A stretch of DNA of 64,000 nucleotides, from the NCBI GenBank assembly GCA_003242085.1, contig QBML01000016.1:19950-83949 (forward strand), given 5' to 3'. A program made the translations under genes and the position numbers. Below the pieces are notes generated by a model. The model searched no databases. It was not told the origin of the DNA and saw only the letters and a program-made list of their open reading frames with translations. Below, piece by piece: positions 18,476 to 27,592 of this stretch (within the stretch, counting starts at the first letter, position 1; each line of letters starts with the position of its first letter). The DNA comes from Pseudanabaena frigida (GTDB lineage: Bacteria; Cyanobacteriota; Cyanobacteriia; Pseudanabaenales; Pseudanabaenaceae).

Positions 18476-19630
18476 CTAACACTCAGCATCTTTAGTATTT
18501 TGGGTATTATTGAGAATGCTTGTACCAAGATGAAAAATCTCTTCAAAGTAGTTTTTACTTTGCATCGACAAAACGCCCAAACTAAATAACTGAATAGATA
18601 AAATCAGTGTAATTCCACCAATAAAAAAGGTGTGTGGAGCTTGATTGTATGCCATGGCAATAGCATCAGTAAAATCTGGAAACTGGCTATTCTTCGCTAA
18701 TTCTTGAAAATTTGTCCAAGAACGAGCTATTGCATAAAAATCTGCATAAACTGAAAGTAAGAACAATATAAAGCTGGGAATCAAGAAAAATATTACAGGA
18801 CGAAACAAGAACCCAGATAGAAGAACAGCTAATATCTGGCGAGCTATCTTCATACTAGAAGCTCGCTTTACCTCTTTAGTTTTTTGGGGTAACCAACAAA
18901 GATGTGCTGGGATCTCTTCAACTCTAGCTCCAAGCAATCTTGCCTTGTGGATTATCTCTGGATTAATCTCCATTCCCCTTGAACGCAGATTAAGCTTTTT
19001 TAAAAACTTAGCATCGTAGACTCTAACCATGCCCGTCAAGGTTGCTAAGCTCCGCTTATCAGTAAAAGATAAAAATCGATTTGCCCAGATGCTTAGAGTC
19101 TTCCTTAGAAATGGAACATTGGAAATAGAGCCTCCGCGCATGTATGGCGAGGCAACAACAATTCTAGCCTTGGTCTTAACAATTCGATGTAGCAGTTCGC
19201 CTATGTGATCGACTGAGTAACTTAAGTCTAGATCGACAACAACTATATAGTCACCTTGACAATGATTGAATCCATATCTTAGAGCTTGTCCTAGACCAAA
19301 ATTGGTACGATGATGAAGTACTTTGACATTATCTCGTTCCTTAGCAAACGCTAAAGCCTGACTATAGGTGTTATCTCTACTCCCATCATTTACAATAACC
19401 ATCTCCCACTGGAATTTATCTTCTAGGGAGCGCATGTAGTTGCAGAGAATTTCCAGATTATTCTCGATAATAGCTGATTCGTTATAGGCTGGAACGACAA
19501 GTGAAACTAGATACTGACCATCAGGCTTTAGATCGCAAACCTTTTGAGTATCATCATTTGAAGCGTCTTTACTGACTTGTGAGTCCGAGGAGGAATTTGT
19601 ATTAAATTCTAGTGCCATAGATGAAACCAT
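18476..19630 (-). CDS. membrane-anchored GT2 glycosyltransferase (polyprenyl-phosphate type)
   Basis: 384 aa. A GT2 core occupies about residues 35-270: SLVVPAYNES at the start, a VNDGSRDNT metal motif, then VVDLDLSYS as the DxD-like site. Two hydrophobic segments follow (about 275-300 and 335-360). GT2 plus two C-terminal helices is the layout of ArnC, DPM1-like and GtrB enzymes, which load a sugar on undecaprenyl or dolichyl phosphate. It is the first gene of the nine-gene minus-strand block, with ~460 bp of upstream sequence that should hold the promoter. Confidence 0.85.
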   Translation of the reverse strand: MVSSMALEFNTNSSSDSQVSKDASNDDTQKVCDLKPDGQYLVSLVVPAYNESAIIENNLEILCNYMRSLEDKFQWEMVIVNDGSRDNTYSQALAFAKERDNVKVLHHRTNFGLGQALRYGFNHCQGDYIVVVDLDLSYSVDHIGELLHRIVKTKARIVVASPYMRGGSISNVPFLRKTLSIWANRFLSFTDKRSLATLTGMVRVYDAKFLKKLNLRSRGMEINPEIIHKARLLGARVEEIPAHLCWLPQKTKEVKRASSMKIARQILAVLLSGFLFRPVIFFLIPSFILFLLSVYADFYAIARSWTNFQELAKNSQFPDFTDAIAMAYNQAPHTFFIGGITLILSIQLFSLGVLSMQSKNYFEEIFHLGTSILNNTQNTKDAEC

Positions 19631-20088
19631 GCTTTTGTATCCAGATAATCTAGGTTTTGAAAAAGCTTTTGCCTTTGTTGGGGAATGAGTTCTTAATTTA
19701 AATCGGAAGATTCCATTCAGTCCAGAAACTCATTAATTCACTAGCATAAAATTCTGTATTTCTATTTTGATTTTAGGTAAATCATATAAATTAACCTTGC
19801 AATAATATGTTTGCTGAGAAATAACAAAAAATCAATAGATTAAAGTTATACATAAGTTATACATAAGTTATACGTCTAACACTATATATACGTAGAAGCT
19901 TAAGTAGTTAAATGTGTTTAATTCGCGAACGAAATTTTGTGATTTTGATCGCTGATACTAGTGACAACGATCGCTTATTTAGTGAGATAAAGATCGCTTG
20001 TTTTATACATGTCATATCACTAGATGTGTGAGTAAATAGCAGCATAATATATGCACAATTTATAAGTCTGCTGAAAGGGGGAGAGATT
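19631..20088. promoter_or_regulatory. upstream region of the amino-sugar gene block
   Basis: About 460 bp of AT-rich DNA. It should contain the minus-strand promoter of the nine-gene block and the plus-strand promoter of the small gene at 20089. It holds the second AGTTATACATA tract. No clear operator was recognised. Confidence 0.4.
19844..19873. repeat. 11-bp tandem repeat tract (AGTTATACATA), second copy
   Basis: Same 30-nt structure as 9678-9707: two full units and a partial third, in the same orientation. It lies ~215 bp upstream of the first gene of the amino-sugar block. Confidence 0.85.
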
Positions 20089-20307
20089 ATGACTCCTGTG
20101 CAATTTGAGAGGATTCAAAACATTTTAAATTCCGAACAATTTTGTCTTTTTATTCGACTCAGTAAAATTCGTGATTGGCTTGGTGAATTGTATCTAGAAC
20201 TTGTTTTGTCTCAAGAGGAAATCGAATATATTTACAGTTCAGAAACAGATATTTGCTATGACAAGAGTAAGGATTTAACTAAGCGATCGCGTTATTTTAT
20301 GCGCTAA
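20089..20307 (+). CDS. small hypothetical protein
   Basis: 72 aa, not recognised. A purine-rich GGGGGAGAG stretch precedes ATG 20089, a credible ribosome site. The protein has alternating hydrophobic and acidic residues, no membrane segment and no cysteine motif. It stands alone on the plus strand between two minus-strand units. It may be a real small gene or a chance frame. Confidence 0.45.
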   Translation: MTPVQFERIQNILNSEQFCLFIRLSKIRDWLGELYLELVLSQEEIEYIYSSETDICYDKSKDLTKRSRYFMR

Positions 20308-20359
20308 TGTTTTAGGCAAAATGCATACTCTTGTTTGTAAATATTTGTGTCAAAAGTAT

Positions 20360-22024
20360 TTACTTGAGATTGCGAATAAATTGAATTGCGGATTGACTAA
20401 TACTTAGCTTTTCATCTTCAGGTTTCTTGTCATACGCACTAACCATCAATGAAACTCTTCCACTGTCTATAAAACTTTTTCGATGCTCATTTACGAAATT
20501 CCAATATAGATAGTTAAACGGGCAAGCAGCTTCGCCTGTTTTTTGAGTCACGTCATATTTGCACTGAGAGCAGCAATCACTCATCTTATTGATATAGTTG
20601 CCACCTGCAACATAGGGCTTAGAGGCAAGGATACCGCCATCGGCAAAAGTGGACATTCCTAAAACATTGGGAAGTTCGACCCATTCATAGGCATCGACAT
20701 AGGCAAGCCAAAACCAATGATTTAACTGAATTGGGTTGGTATTAGTAAGATTACTAAAATTGCTCAAGACCATCAAACGCTGGATATGATGAGAGTAGCC
20801 ATAATTAATGACGTTTGTTATGGCATCTTTGAGACATAGTAAATCTGTTTGGGCATCCCAATAAAGTTGTGGCAAATCATTAGTAAATTCAAAGTAATTG
20901 CTATTACGAGCTTCTGGCATTTTTGCTTCATAATAGATACGAACATATTCTCTCCATCCTAGAATTTGGCGTATAAAACCTTCAACAGAATTGAGTGGGG
21001 CTAAGTTTTTTTCGTAGGCAGCGATCGCCATTTCGCATAGTTCTTGCGGCAGGAGTAATCCATTATTGAGATATATAGATAACACTGAGTGAAATAGAAA
21101 TGGTTCGCCTAACTTAATTGTATCTTCGTAAGCTCCGAAACTGGATAAGCGTGTTTCGATAAATAATTGGGCTAGCTCTAGGGCACGATCGCGGGTTACA
21201 GCATAAATAAATTTATCTAACTTCCCAAATGTATTGGGTAGATATTTTTGGACTAATCCAATTACTTCTTGAGTAATGGGATCGGGTTTAGTTTCCGGAA
21301 TTTCTGGAATTACTATCCGTTTAGGTAATGCTTTGCGGTTCTCTTTGTCATAGTTCCAATTACCGCCTATGGGCTTACCATCTTGCATCAGGTAGCTAGT
21401 CTGTTTTCTTAGTTCCCGATAAAAAGTTTCTAGACGATAACCTTTTTTGATTTTAGGCTTAAATTTCTCAGCATCGGCAATGAAAAATTGATTAGGTAAA
21501 GCCTTAATACGATTACCAAATATATTCGCTAAAGTTGACATCTGCGATCGCGTATCCCACTCAGACGGCAGCATATAGATTAATTCTATATTTGCGTAAC
21601 ATGCTAAAAACTCTGCTAAAGCATCCGCATAAAAGCTTTCGGTGAATAGATTAAAAACGAGAAATCCCTTCTGATAACAGTTAATTGCAAAGTGTCGTTG
21701 AGCGCTCAACATATAAACTAGTTTCTGTTTGTGGTGTGGGATGGCGGTCGCGTAGGCTAGAGATTCGACAAAGATTAAAAGTGGTTTACTATCGAGTAAC
21801 TCTTTAGGGAAGGCATCAAGATTCAGTTGGTCATGGAGAATAAATAAAGCGCGATCGCTATTTGCTATCTGTTTCTCTAGTCTTGATGAGATTGGGTAAT
21901 TATTAATCTGTGAAAGAAACTCGCGAGCATTCTCGATCATACTAATTTTAATTTGTATATTATTTAAAAAATTAAAACTCATGAGCTGATAGATACTAAA
22001 GCTAATAAATATCCAGAGTTTCAT
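20360..22024 (-). CDS. cryptochrome/photolyase family protein, FeS-type (DPRP)
   Basis: 554 aa from ATG 22024. Starts at 21982 and 21940 are possible and would remove a hydrophobic N-terminus; none has a strong ribosome site. The DPRP-type N-terminal region holds the FILHDQLNLDAFP block near residues 60-72, and the C-terminal helical region binds FAD. Four Cys in YINKMSDCCSQC...EAACPFNYLYW (near residues 480-510) match the iron-sulfur ligands of FeS bacterial cryptochromes and (6-4) photolyases. Likely role: light-driven repair of (6-4) photoproducts or blue-light sensing. It stands alone, with no regulator beside it. Confidence 0.87.
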   Translation of the reverse strand: MKLWIFISFSIYQLMSFNFLNNIQIKISMIENAREFLSQINNYPISSRLEKQIANSDRALFILHDQLNLDAFPKELLDSKPLLIFVESLAYATAIPHHKQKLVYMLSAQRHFAINCYQKGFLVFNLFTESFYADALAEFLACYANIELIYMLPSEWDTRSQMSTLANIFGNRIKALPNQFFIADAEKFKPKIKKGYRLETFYRELRKQTSYLMQDGKPIGGNWNYDKENRKALPKRIVIPEIPETKPDPITQEVIGLVQKYLPNTFGKLDKFIYAVTRDRALELAQLFIETRLSSFGAYEDTIKLGEPFLFHSVLSIYLNNGLLLPQELCEMAIAAYEKNLAPLNSVEGFIRQILGWREYVRIYYEAKMPEARNSNYFEFTNDLPQLYWDAQTDLLCLKDAITNVINYGYSHHIQRLMVLSNFSNLTNTNPIQLNHWFWLAYVDAYEWVELPNVLGMSTFADGGILASKPYVAGGNYINKMSDCCSQCKYDVTQKTGEAACPFNYLYWNFVNEHRKSFIDSGRVSLMVSAYDKKPEDEKLSISQSAIQFIRNLK

Positions 22025-22569
22025 TCAGCTTCCCACTTAAAATTACTACAGCCTGAGCTGTTACTTCTTGGAAACCGCCAAAATCACTAATTTGCTATTT
22101 TTCAACCGTTTTTCTAGATTATTATGTAGTTCCATAACGATCGATTCGTTCTAAAAATTTAACATCTATTTCAACCATACGAATTTTAATTACTTAATTT
22201 AAAGTAAAACATTATCTCCTTTGAACTTTCTGAATACTTCAATTTCTTTACAGAGTTGGTGTAAATTATATCTAAATTCTCAAAGTTTTATCAATTGTCA
22301 AACTAAAATACTGATTTTACGTGGAAGGAATTTCTGCAATAGCAAAAGTCTAGGGCTGGCACGGGGGCGCAGCCCCTACAGAATCTAAATTGTTGGGGTA
22401 GGGGCAATCCCCCCGTGCCAGCTCTGTCACGCTAGCTGCAAGAGATTCATGATCTGAGTTCCACGGAACATCAGTTAATAAAGTAAAACATGGCACTTCA
22501 AAGATCTAACGAAATATAAAGGTAATTCATGAATTGTCTCTACCGATCCAAAACAAACCTTTCAAGTAG
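22025..22569. other. intergenic region with a repeat element
   Basis: About 545 bp between the photolyase start and the DUF486 gene stop. Apart from the 68-bp inverted repeat at 22355-22422, I see only AT-rich sequence with no convincing gene or RNA. Confidence 0.5.
22355..22422. repeat. 68-bp imperfect inverted repeat (GGCACGGGGG type)
   Basis: 25-nt arms beginning GCTGGCACGGGGG and ending GCCCCTAC, separated by an 18-nt AT-rich centre. Only a few inner bases mismatch. It is far more GC-rich than its surroundings. Elements of this sort recur in cyanobacterial intergenic DNA and look like non-autonomous mobile repeats; it encodes nothing. Confidence 0.75.
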
Positions 22570-22902
22570 CTATTTGATGGCGATCGCAAACCACACCGCT
22601 ACCATCATTAATGCAAAGGCAACTACATAATTCCACTTCAAGCTTTCACCTAAAACGATTACCGCAAAAGCAATGAAGGTCAAAATCGAGATTGCTTCTT
22701 GGATTAGTTTTAACTGTGTGGCGGTAAATTCCCCATAACCCCAACGATTTGCAGGTACTTGAAAACAATATTCAAAAAATGCAATTCCCCAACTTGCCAA
22801 AATCACGAATAACAAAGATTGATTTTGAAAAAACTTGACATGCCCATACCATGCAACGGTCATGAATATATTTGAGCAAATTAATAAGATAACTGTGAGC
22901 AT
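22570..22902 (-). CDS. DUF486 / DMT-like small membrane protein
   Basis: 110 aa with four hydrophobic segments. The stretch FEYCFQVPANRWGYGEFTA is typical of the DUF486 family of small drug/metabolite-transporter-like proteins. Function unknown. It follows the M3 peptidase gene on the same strand, but a strong hairpin lies between them. Confidence 0.85.
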   Translation of the reverse strand: MLTVILLICSNIFMTVAWYGHVKFFQNQSLLFVILASWGIAFFEYCFQVPANRWGYGEFTATQLKLIQEAISILTFIAFAVIVLGESLKWNYVVAFALMMVAVWFAIAIK

Positions 22903-22911
22903 AGTATCGGT

Positions 22912-22950
22912 TTAGAATAAAGGCGTTGCTATGCAACGCCTTTATTCTAA
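22912..22950 (-). terminator. terminator of the M3 peptidase gene
   Basis: 18-bp perfect arms around a 3-nt loop, ending next to the M3 stop codon (22952) and 10 bp before the DUF486 start. A- and T-rich outer stem, usable in both directions. Confidence 0.8.
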
Positions 22951-22951
22951 A

Positions 22952-25036
22952 TTAGACTTTAGCTAAACCACTATGACGCAGTAAAGGTGTAGTGCTAGGC
23001 TCGCGTCCTCGGAAGGTTTTGAAGACTTCCATAGGATGCTTGCTACCACCAAGCGCCAAAACTGTATCGCGATAGAGTCTGCCTGTTGAGGCGATCGCCT
23101 TTTCATCTTCGAGTCCAGCTTCTTCAAAGGCAGCAAAAGCATCAGCGCTGAGTACTTCCGCCCACTTGTAGCTGTAGTAACCTGCGGCATAGCCTCCAGC
23201 GAAGATATGACCGAAAGAACAAAGGAAATTATCTTCTGGCAAAGGTGGAATTACCATTGTTTTTTCAGCAAGGCGCGATCGCAGTTGTAAGGTCGTTTCT
23301 GCGCCACCGACTTCATAGCGATGGTGTAACTCGATATCGACGAGGCTGAAATGTAACTGACGCAACATTCCTGAACCACTCATGTAGTTTTTGGAATCAA
23401 TGAGCTTTTGGAAATAGGATTCAGGTAGAGTTTCGCCTGTTTCATAATGTTTTGCCATACCGAACAAGGTAGCGCGATCGTAGCACCAGTTTTCCATGAA
23501 CTGACTGGGAAGTTCCACTGCGTCCCATTCGACATTGTTAATGCCTGAAGCGCCTGAATAATCAACCTTGGTTAACATATGCTGCAATCCATGTCCGAAT
23601 TCATGGAAGAGAGTTTCTACTTCGCCAAAGGTCATCAAACTAGGCTTACCATCGACGGGGGGCGATTGATTGCAAATTAGATAGGCTACAGGTAAACGGG
23701 TAATGGGCTTACCATCTTCGATTACTTTGGCTCGTCCAATGCAGTCATTCATCCATGCACCGCCACGTTTTTCCGCAGGACGACTATAGGGATCGAGATA
23801 AAAATAGGCGATCGCTTCACTACTTTCATCCTGAATCTCAAAGAAGCGAACACTCTCATGCCAGATTGGAGCCTTACCATCCGCAGGCACGACAGTGACT
23901 CCAAATAAGCGCTTCACTAGGGCAAATAAACCTTCAAGAACTTGTGGTAATGGGAAGTAAGGACGTAGCTCTTCAACAGTAAAGTTAAACTTGGTTTCGC
24001 GCTGGCGTTCTGCCCAGTAAGCATTGTCCCAGTGCTTCAGTTCGATAGTTTCACCTTGCGACTTCGCAAATTCCTTTAATTCCGCAAATTCCTCAACCGC
24101 AGCAGTGTAACTTGACTGGCGCAATTCTTCGAGTAACTTCTCAACTGCTTCAACGTTAGGAGCCATCTTACGAGCGAGGCTCAATTCTGCATAGGTAGAG
24201 TAGCCGAGCAAATTGGCTTTTTGTTGTCGCAATTCGAGAATGCGATCGATCAATGGTGAATTATCAAACTCACCACTGGCGGCACGACTAACGAAAGCTC
24301 GATATAGCTTTTCACGCAAATCGCGGCGACGGCTATGCTGCATAAAGGGAACATAGCTGGGATAGTCGAGGGTAATGCACCAAGATCCATTTTCAGGTGT
24401 GGCTTTGTCATCACCATCTAAACGAGCAGCTTGTGCGGCTTGGGCAAGGAGACTAGGAGGCAACCCTTCGATTTCTTCGGGTAAAGTCAAAGTCATGCTA
24501 AAAGCCTTAGTAGCATCTAGAACATGATTGGAAAAATTAGTGGAGAGTTCGGCGAGTTCCATTTGGATTTTATTGAACTTCTCTTTCTCTGCACCTTCTA
24601 AACCAACGCCCGATAGCTCAGCATCACGGATCGCGGCTTCAACAATACGTTTTTGGGCAGGTTCGAGGCTATCCCAACCTGAAGATCCATAAATTGCTTT
24701 ATAAGCCTTATAAACTGGTTGGCTTTGGCTAAAGCGGTTAAAAAACTCAATAACTTTGGGTTGCACAACTTTATGGGCTTCGCGCAATTCAGCACTATTT
24801 TTAACGCTCAGTAGATGCTCGATCGCACCCCAGCCCCAGCCAATGCGTTCAGTCAGACGCTCTAGCGGCTCGACTAATCCAGCCCATGTAGGCTGGATGT
24901 TGGCTTCAAGTTCAGTCAATCCAGCGCTCGTTTCTTCAAGCAGTTGTGTAATTGCTGGAATGACATGCTCTGGTTTAATCTCTGGAAATGGTGGTAAACC
25001 TTTGCCAATTAAGAGAGGATTAGAAACTTCGCTCAT
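22952..25036 (-). CDS. prlC: M3 family oligopeptidase A
   Basis: 694 aa, the usual size for oligopeptidase A. The zinc site is TLFHEFGHGLQH (HExxH near residue 480), with a downstream Glu expected in the NVEWDAVELPSQ segment. The C-terminal half aligns with the thimet-oligopeptidase fold (MSGSGMLRQLHF, GYAAGYYSYKWAEVLSAD). It is cytosolic and degrades short peptides, including cleaved signal peptides. Single-gene unit with its own terminator. Confidence 0.93.
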   Translation of the reverse strand: MSEVSNPLLIGKGLPPFPEIKPEHVIPAITQLLEETSAGLTELEANIQPTWAGLVEPLERLTERIGWGWGAIEHLLSVKNSAELREAHKVVQPKVIEFFNRFSQSQPVYKAYKAIYGSSGWDSLEPAQKRIVEAAIRDAELSGVGLEGAEKEKFNKIQMELAELSTNFSNHVLDATKAFSMTLTLPEEIEGLPPSLLAQAAQAARLDGDDKATPENGSWCITLDYPSYVPFMQHSRRRDLREKLYRAFVSRAASGEFDNSPLIDRILELRQQKANLLGYSTYAELSLARKMAPNVEAVEKLLEELRQSSYTAAVEEFAELKEFAKSQGETIELKHWDNAYWAERQRETKFNFTVEELRPYFPLPQVLEGLFALVKRLFGVTVVPADGKAPIWHESVRFFEIQDESSEAIAYFYLDPYSRPAEKRGGAWMNDCIGRAKVIEDGKPITRLPVAYLICNQSPPVDGKPSLMTFGEVETLFHEFGHGLQHMLTKVDYSGASGINNVEWDAVELPSQFMENWCYDRATLFGMAKHYETGETLPESYFQKLIDSKNYMSGSGMLRQLHFSLVDIELHHRYEVGGAETTLQLRSRLAEKTMVIPPLPEDNFLCSFGHIFAGGYAAGYYSYKWAEVLSADAFAAFEEAGLEDEKAIASTGRLYRDTVLALGGSKHPMEVFKTFRGREPSTTPLLRHSGLAKV

Positions 25037-25201
25037 AAATAATCTTTAAGATTTGTAAATATCTAGTTTGATTATATATCAACCTAGGTGTGGCTATAGC
25101 AATCCTGATTTTCAGACCATTTTGCTTTCGTTTGGTCGATATTGTTTTAGGTAAATCAGAACTAGTAAATTTATGGAACATTAACATTTCTGCGTTTATT
25201 C

Positions 25202-26593
25202 CTAAGAAGCGACATACTCAAGAGCCAGCCTAAAAGCTTGAATTTCTTTTTCTGAATTTGGAAACCAAAAATCTCCATCTCCTGTGTCTTCTGGCTCATA
25301 TAGAAGAATGGGCTTTTCAAGTATAACGGGATTGCTTATTTCAATACACCAAGCATCACATTCTGAAAAACCACATTGCCGTCTGTATGCATCTAGGTCA
25401 TCTCCCCAGCCATGAGCTTCCTTATCAGCAGCAAAGCTATCTTGATCGTACTTATAAATATTATCGACATTAACCCATCCTTGAAGCGCATGAGCAGGAA
25501 AATTTTCTTCGTCAAGACCAATTTGTCCTAGAAGTTCTAAGCTTCCCTGTTTCAATTTAGTGGTGAATTCTGGTGATACATCTTCGTAAAAGCTAAGAGT
25601 ATGAATCAAGAGCCTATCTCTATACTTAACTCCAAATTCAGTCATACCAAAAGTTACGAATTTAGTGTGTTCACCAGTTAAGAGGAAAATAGAATCATCT
25701 GGATAAAGAGACAGGGCTAAATGTCTGGCAACTCCTCTCTTATCACGAACTGATAATTCTTTTGGATTAGTTGCTAGTACATTGGTATAGAACTGTTCTA
25801 TATACTCAGAAAATTTAACAGTTTGTGTTCTATATTTTTCTGACAATCTGACTAAAGTTTTTAAATAGTCAGACTTGGACGCGGACATAAAACCAAATCC
25901 AAAATTACCACAGTATTTTTTGAATACATTGAAATCTTCTGAATTTAATAACTGAGGAGGATTAACTACCCAACCATTACCAAATGCACTGTAAATCATC
26001 TCTCCTTGCAGATTGGTTTCTGACTCTTCAGATATAGTTTCCACTTCTTCAATAATAAACCTATACATGAGATAGTATTGTTTAGGATTTTTTCCAATAC
26101 CAGCTATTAAAAATACTGTGTCTCCTTTTGCACTGAGAATAGCCCTCTTATCTGTAGATATACTTGAAAAAGCATCATCAATGTCTACATCTAAATTGTT
26201 AGAATCATCGAATATACTTTCAGCAGGTATATATCCCAATTTGTCACAGTTATGATACTGTATCCAAAATTTCGGTTCTATTTTGTCAACTGATTTTTTC
26301 TTTCTTGCTGGAGTCCAGATATTACAGTTATATTCTGGATTAATTTTATCAATCCAATACTGCTCCCTAATCAATAAGTCATTTTCAGAACATTCTTCAA
26401 TAATCTCAAATTTGAACTTGATTAATCCGTACTTCAAGAAAGCCGATCTAAGAGGATAACTACCTTGCTGAAGTGCAGTTTCTCTATTTAATCCAGATTT
26501 ATGTTTTCTCCATCTTTTCTCGATATTGCGAGACTGCCCTATGTAAGATTTGCCATTTACTTGATTGACTATTTGATAAATACCGCAAGTCAT
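25202..26593 (-). CDS. GIY-YIG nuclease fused to probable PUA-like (EVE/ASCH) domains
   Basis: 463 aa. Residues 1-95 are a complete GIY-YIG domain: GIY at 4, YIG at 17, Arg in RNIEKRW and the metal Glu in LLIREQYWID. The remaining ~360 residues are unfamiliar. Residues ~110-240 (starting WIQYHNCDKLGYIP, with a KGDTVFLIAGIGK strand) have a beta-rich look reminiscent of EVE/PUA domains. Residues ~345-460 (ALQGWVNVDNIYKYD, HGWGDDLDAYR, WCIEISNPVIL) recall an ASCH fold. These assignments are pattern-based and tentative. Such folds can read modified bases, so a modification-dependent nuclease or an RNA-processing enzyme are both possible. No methyltransferase is adjacent. Confidence 0.7.
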   Translation of the reverse strand: MTCGIYQIVNQVNGKSYIGQSRNIEKRWRKHKSGLNRETALQQGSYPLRSAFLKYGLIKFKFEIIEECSENDLLIREQYWIDKINPEYNCNIWTPARKKKSVDKIEPKFWIQYHNCDKLGYIPAESIFDDSNNLDVDIDDAFSSISTDKRAILSAKGDTVFLIAGIGKNPKQYYLMYRFIIEEVETISEESETNLQGEMIYSAFGNGWVVNPPQLLNSEDFNVFKKYCGNFGFGFMSASKSDYLKTLVRLSEKYRTQTVKFSEYIEQFYTNVLATNPKELSVRDKRGVARHLALSLYPDDSIFLLTGEHTKFVTFGMTEFGVKYRDRLLIHTLSFYEDVSPEFTTKLKQGSLELLGQIGLDEENFPAHALQGWVNVDNIYKYDQDSFAADKEAHGWGDDLDAYRRQCGFSECDAWCIEISNPVILEKPILLYEPEDTGDGDFWFPNSEKEIQAFRLALEYVAS

Positions 26594-26685
26594 TTGAATC
26601 TCTAAAGTTAAAAATATATGATTTTAAAATAATCTTAATCTAAAAATCTATTTAACGCCAGTTCGGTATAATGTTTTGTTCTAAA

Positions 26686-26731
26686 AGTGCGGGATAAGCC
26701 AAGAACTTGAGTTCTTGGCTTATCCCGCACT
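26686..26731 (-). terminator. terminator of the peptidase M28 gene
   Basis: 22-bp perfect arms around a 2-nt loop, 5 bp past the M28 stop. It ends the mnmE-uma2-recQ-M28 run and separates it from the GIY-YIG gene. Confidence 0.8.
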
Positions 26732-26735
26732 GACG

Positions 26736-27578
26736 TTATTTAAGAGATGTAATTCCTGTGATTAAGCCTTGGCAGACATTAGTGAGAAATTCTAAATCGA
26801 GAGTCTCTAGGCGATCGCTACTTTTGTGATAGTGAGGATTTCGCATATTCGCGGTATCGGTAATCATCAAAGCTTTGTAGCCAGTATCCCAAAAAGGAGC
26901 GTGATCGCTACGTCGAGTGTCGGGGATTGCTAAGCCTCGCCAACCTGCGGGAAGCCATTCACAAGGAACCATAGATTTCATGTGACGTTGTAAATGAATC
27001 AGTTCGGGAATCGTGGGAATGCTGCCAATCAAGCCAATAAAGTCGCCTGTATTGGGATATAACTTGTCTAATCCTGAGGGATAGTGTTGTGAATTGGGGG
27101 TGCGATCGCAATAGCCCAACATCTCTAAGGAAATCATTAGACGTATTTTTTGTTTTTCCTGTTTAAGCTTCTGAGCATAAGCGGCACTTCCCAATAAGCC
27201 ATATTCTTCCATATCAAAAGCTATTAATTGAATAGGATATTTAGTAGGATGTGTAGATAGATATTCAGCCAATTCTAGAAGTACCGCAACTCCTGAACCA
27301 TTATCATCTGCACCCACACAACCAGGAACAGTGTCGTAATGTGCGCCAATAATCAGAGGCGATCGCTGTTTACTATCTTTAGCCGCAATTTGTAGAATTA
27401 AGCTTTGATGCTTATTGCCATTGACTTCAAACTCATGGGTGGTAACTTCTCCGAATTTGGCAAAATGCGATCGGATATATTCACGCGCAAATAAATGTCC
27501 AGCCGAGGCATAGTAAGGATTGCGCTCTATGACGATTTTTTCGAGATGGTTGAGTAAGCGCTCTTGAAGTTTTCCCAT
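26736..27578 (-). CDS. M28 family metallopeptidase (aminopeptidase)
   Basis: 280 aa. M28 zinc ligands are visible: GAHYDTVPG (His, Asp), GADDNGSGVAVLLELA (bridging Asp), AFDMEEYGLLGS (Glu pair) and a C-terminal His in NPHYHKSSD. No signal peptide is evident, so a cytosolic role is likely. The start lies 15 bp after the recQ stop, suggesting co-transcription with recQ. Confidence 0.88.
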   Translation of the reverse strand: MGKLQERLLNHLEKIVIERNPYYASAGHLFAREYIRSHFAKFGEVTTHEFEVNGNKHQSLILQIAAKDSKQRSPLIIGAHYDTVPGCVGADDNGSGVAVLLELAEYLSTHPTKYPIQLIAFDMEEYGLLGSAAYAQKLKQEKQKIRLMISLEMLGYCDRTPNSQHYPSGLDKLYPNTGDFIGLIGSIPTIPELIHLQRHMKSMVPCEWLPAGWRGLAIPDTRRSDHAPFWDTGYKALMITDTANMRNPHYHKSSDRLETLDLEFLTNVCQGLITGITSLK

Positions 27579-27592
27579 TGCCTTTTTGAAAA

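Noticed and set aside
9540-19873. Prophage or integrative element around the amino-sugar block
   Set aside because: No integrase, transposase, tRNA-end duplication or phage gene is visible; only the short repeat tracts hint at mobility.
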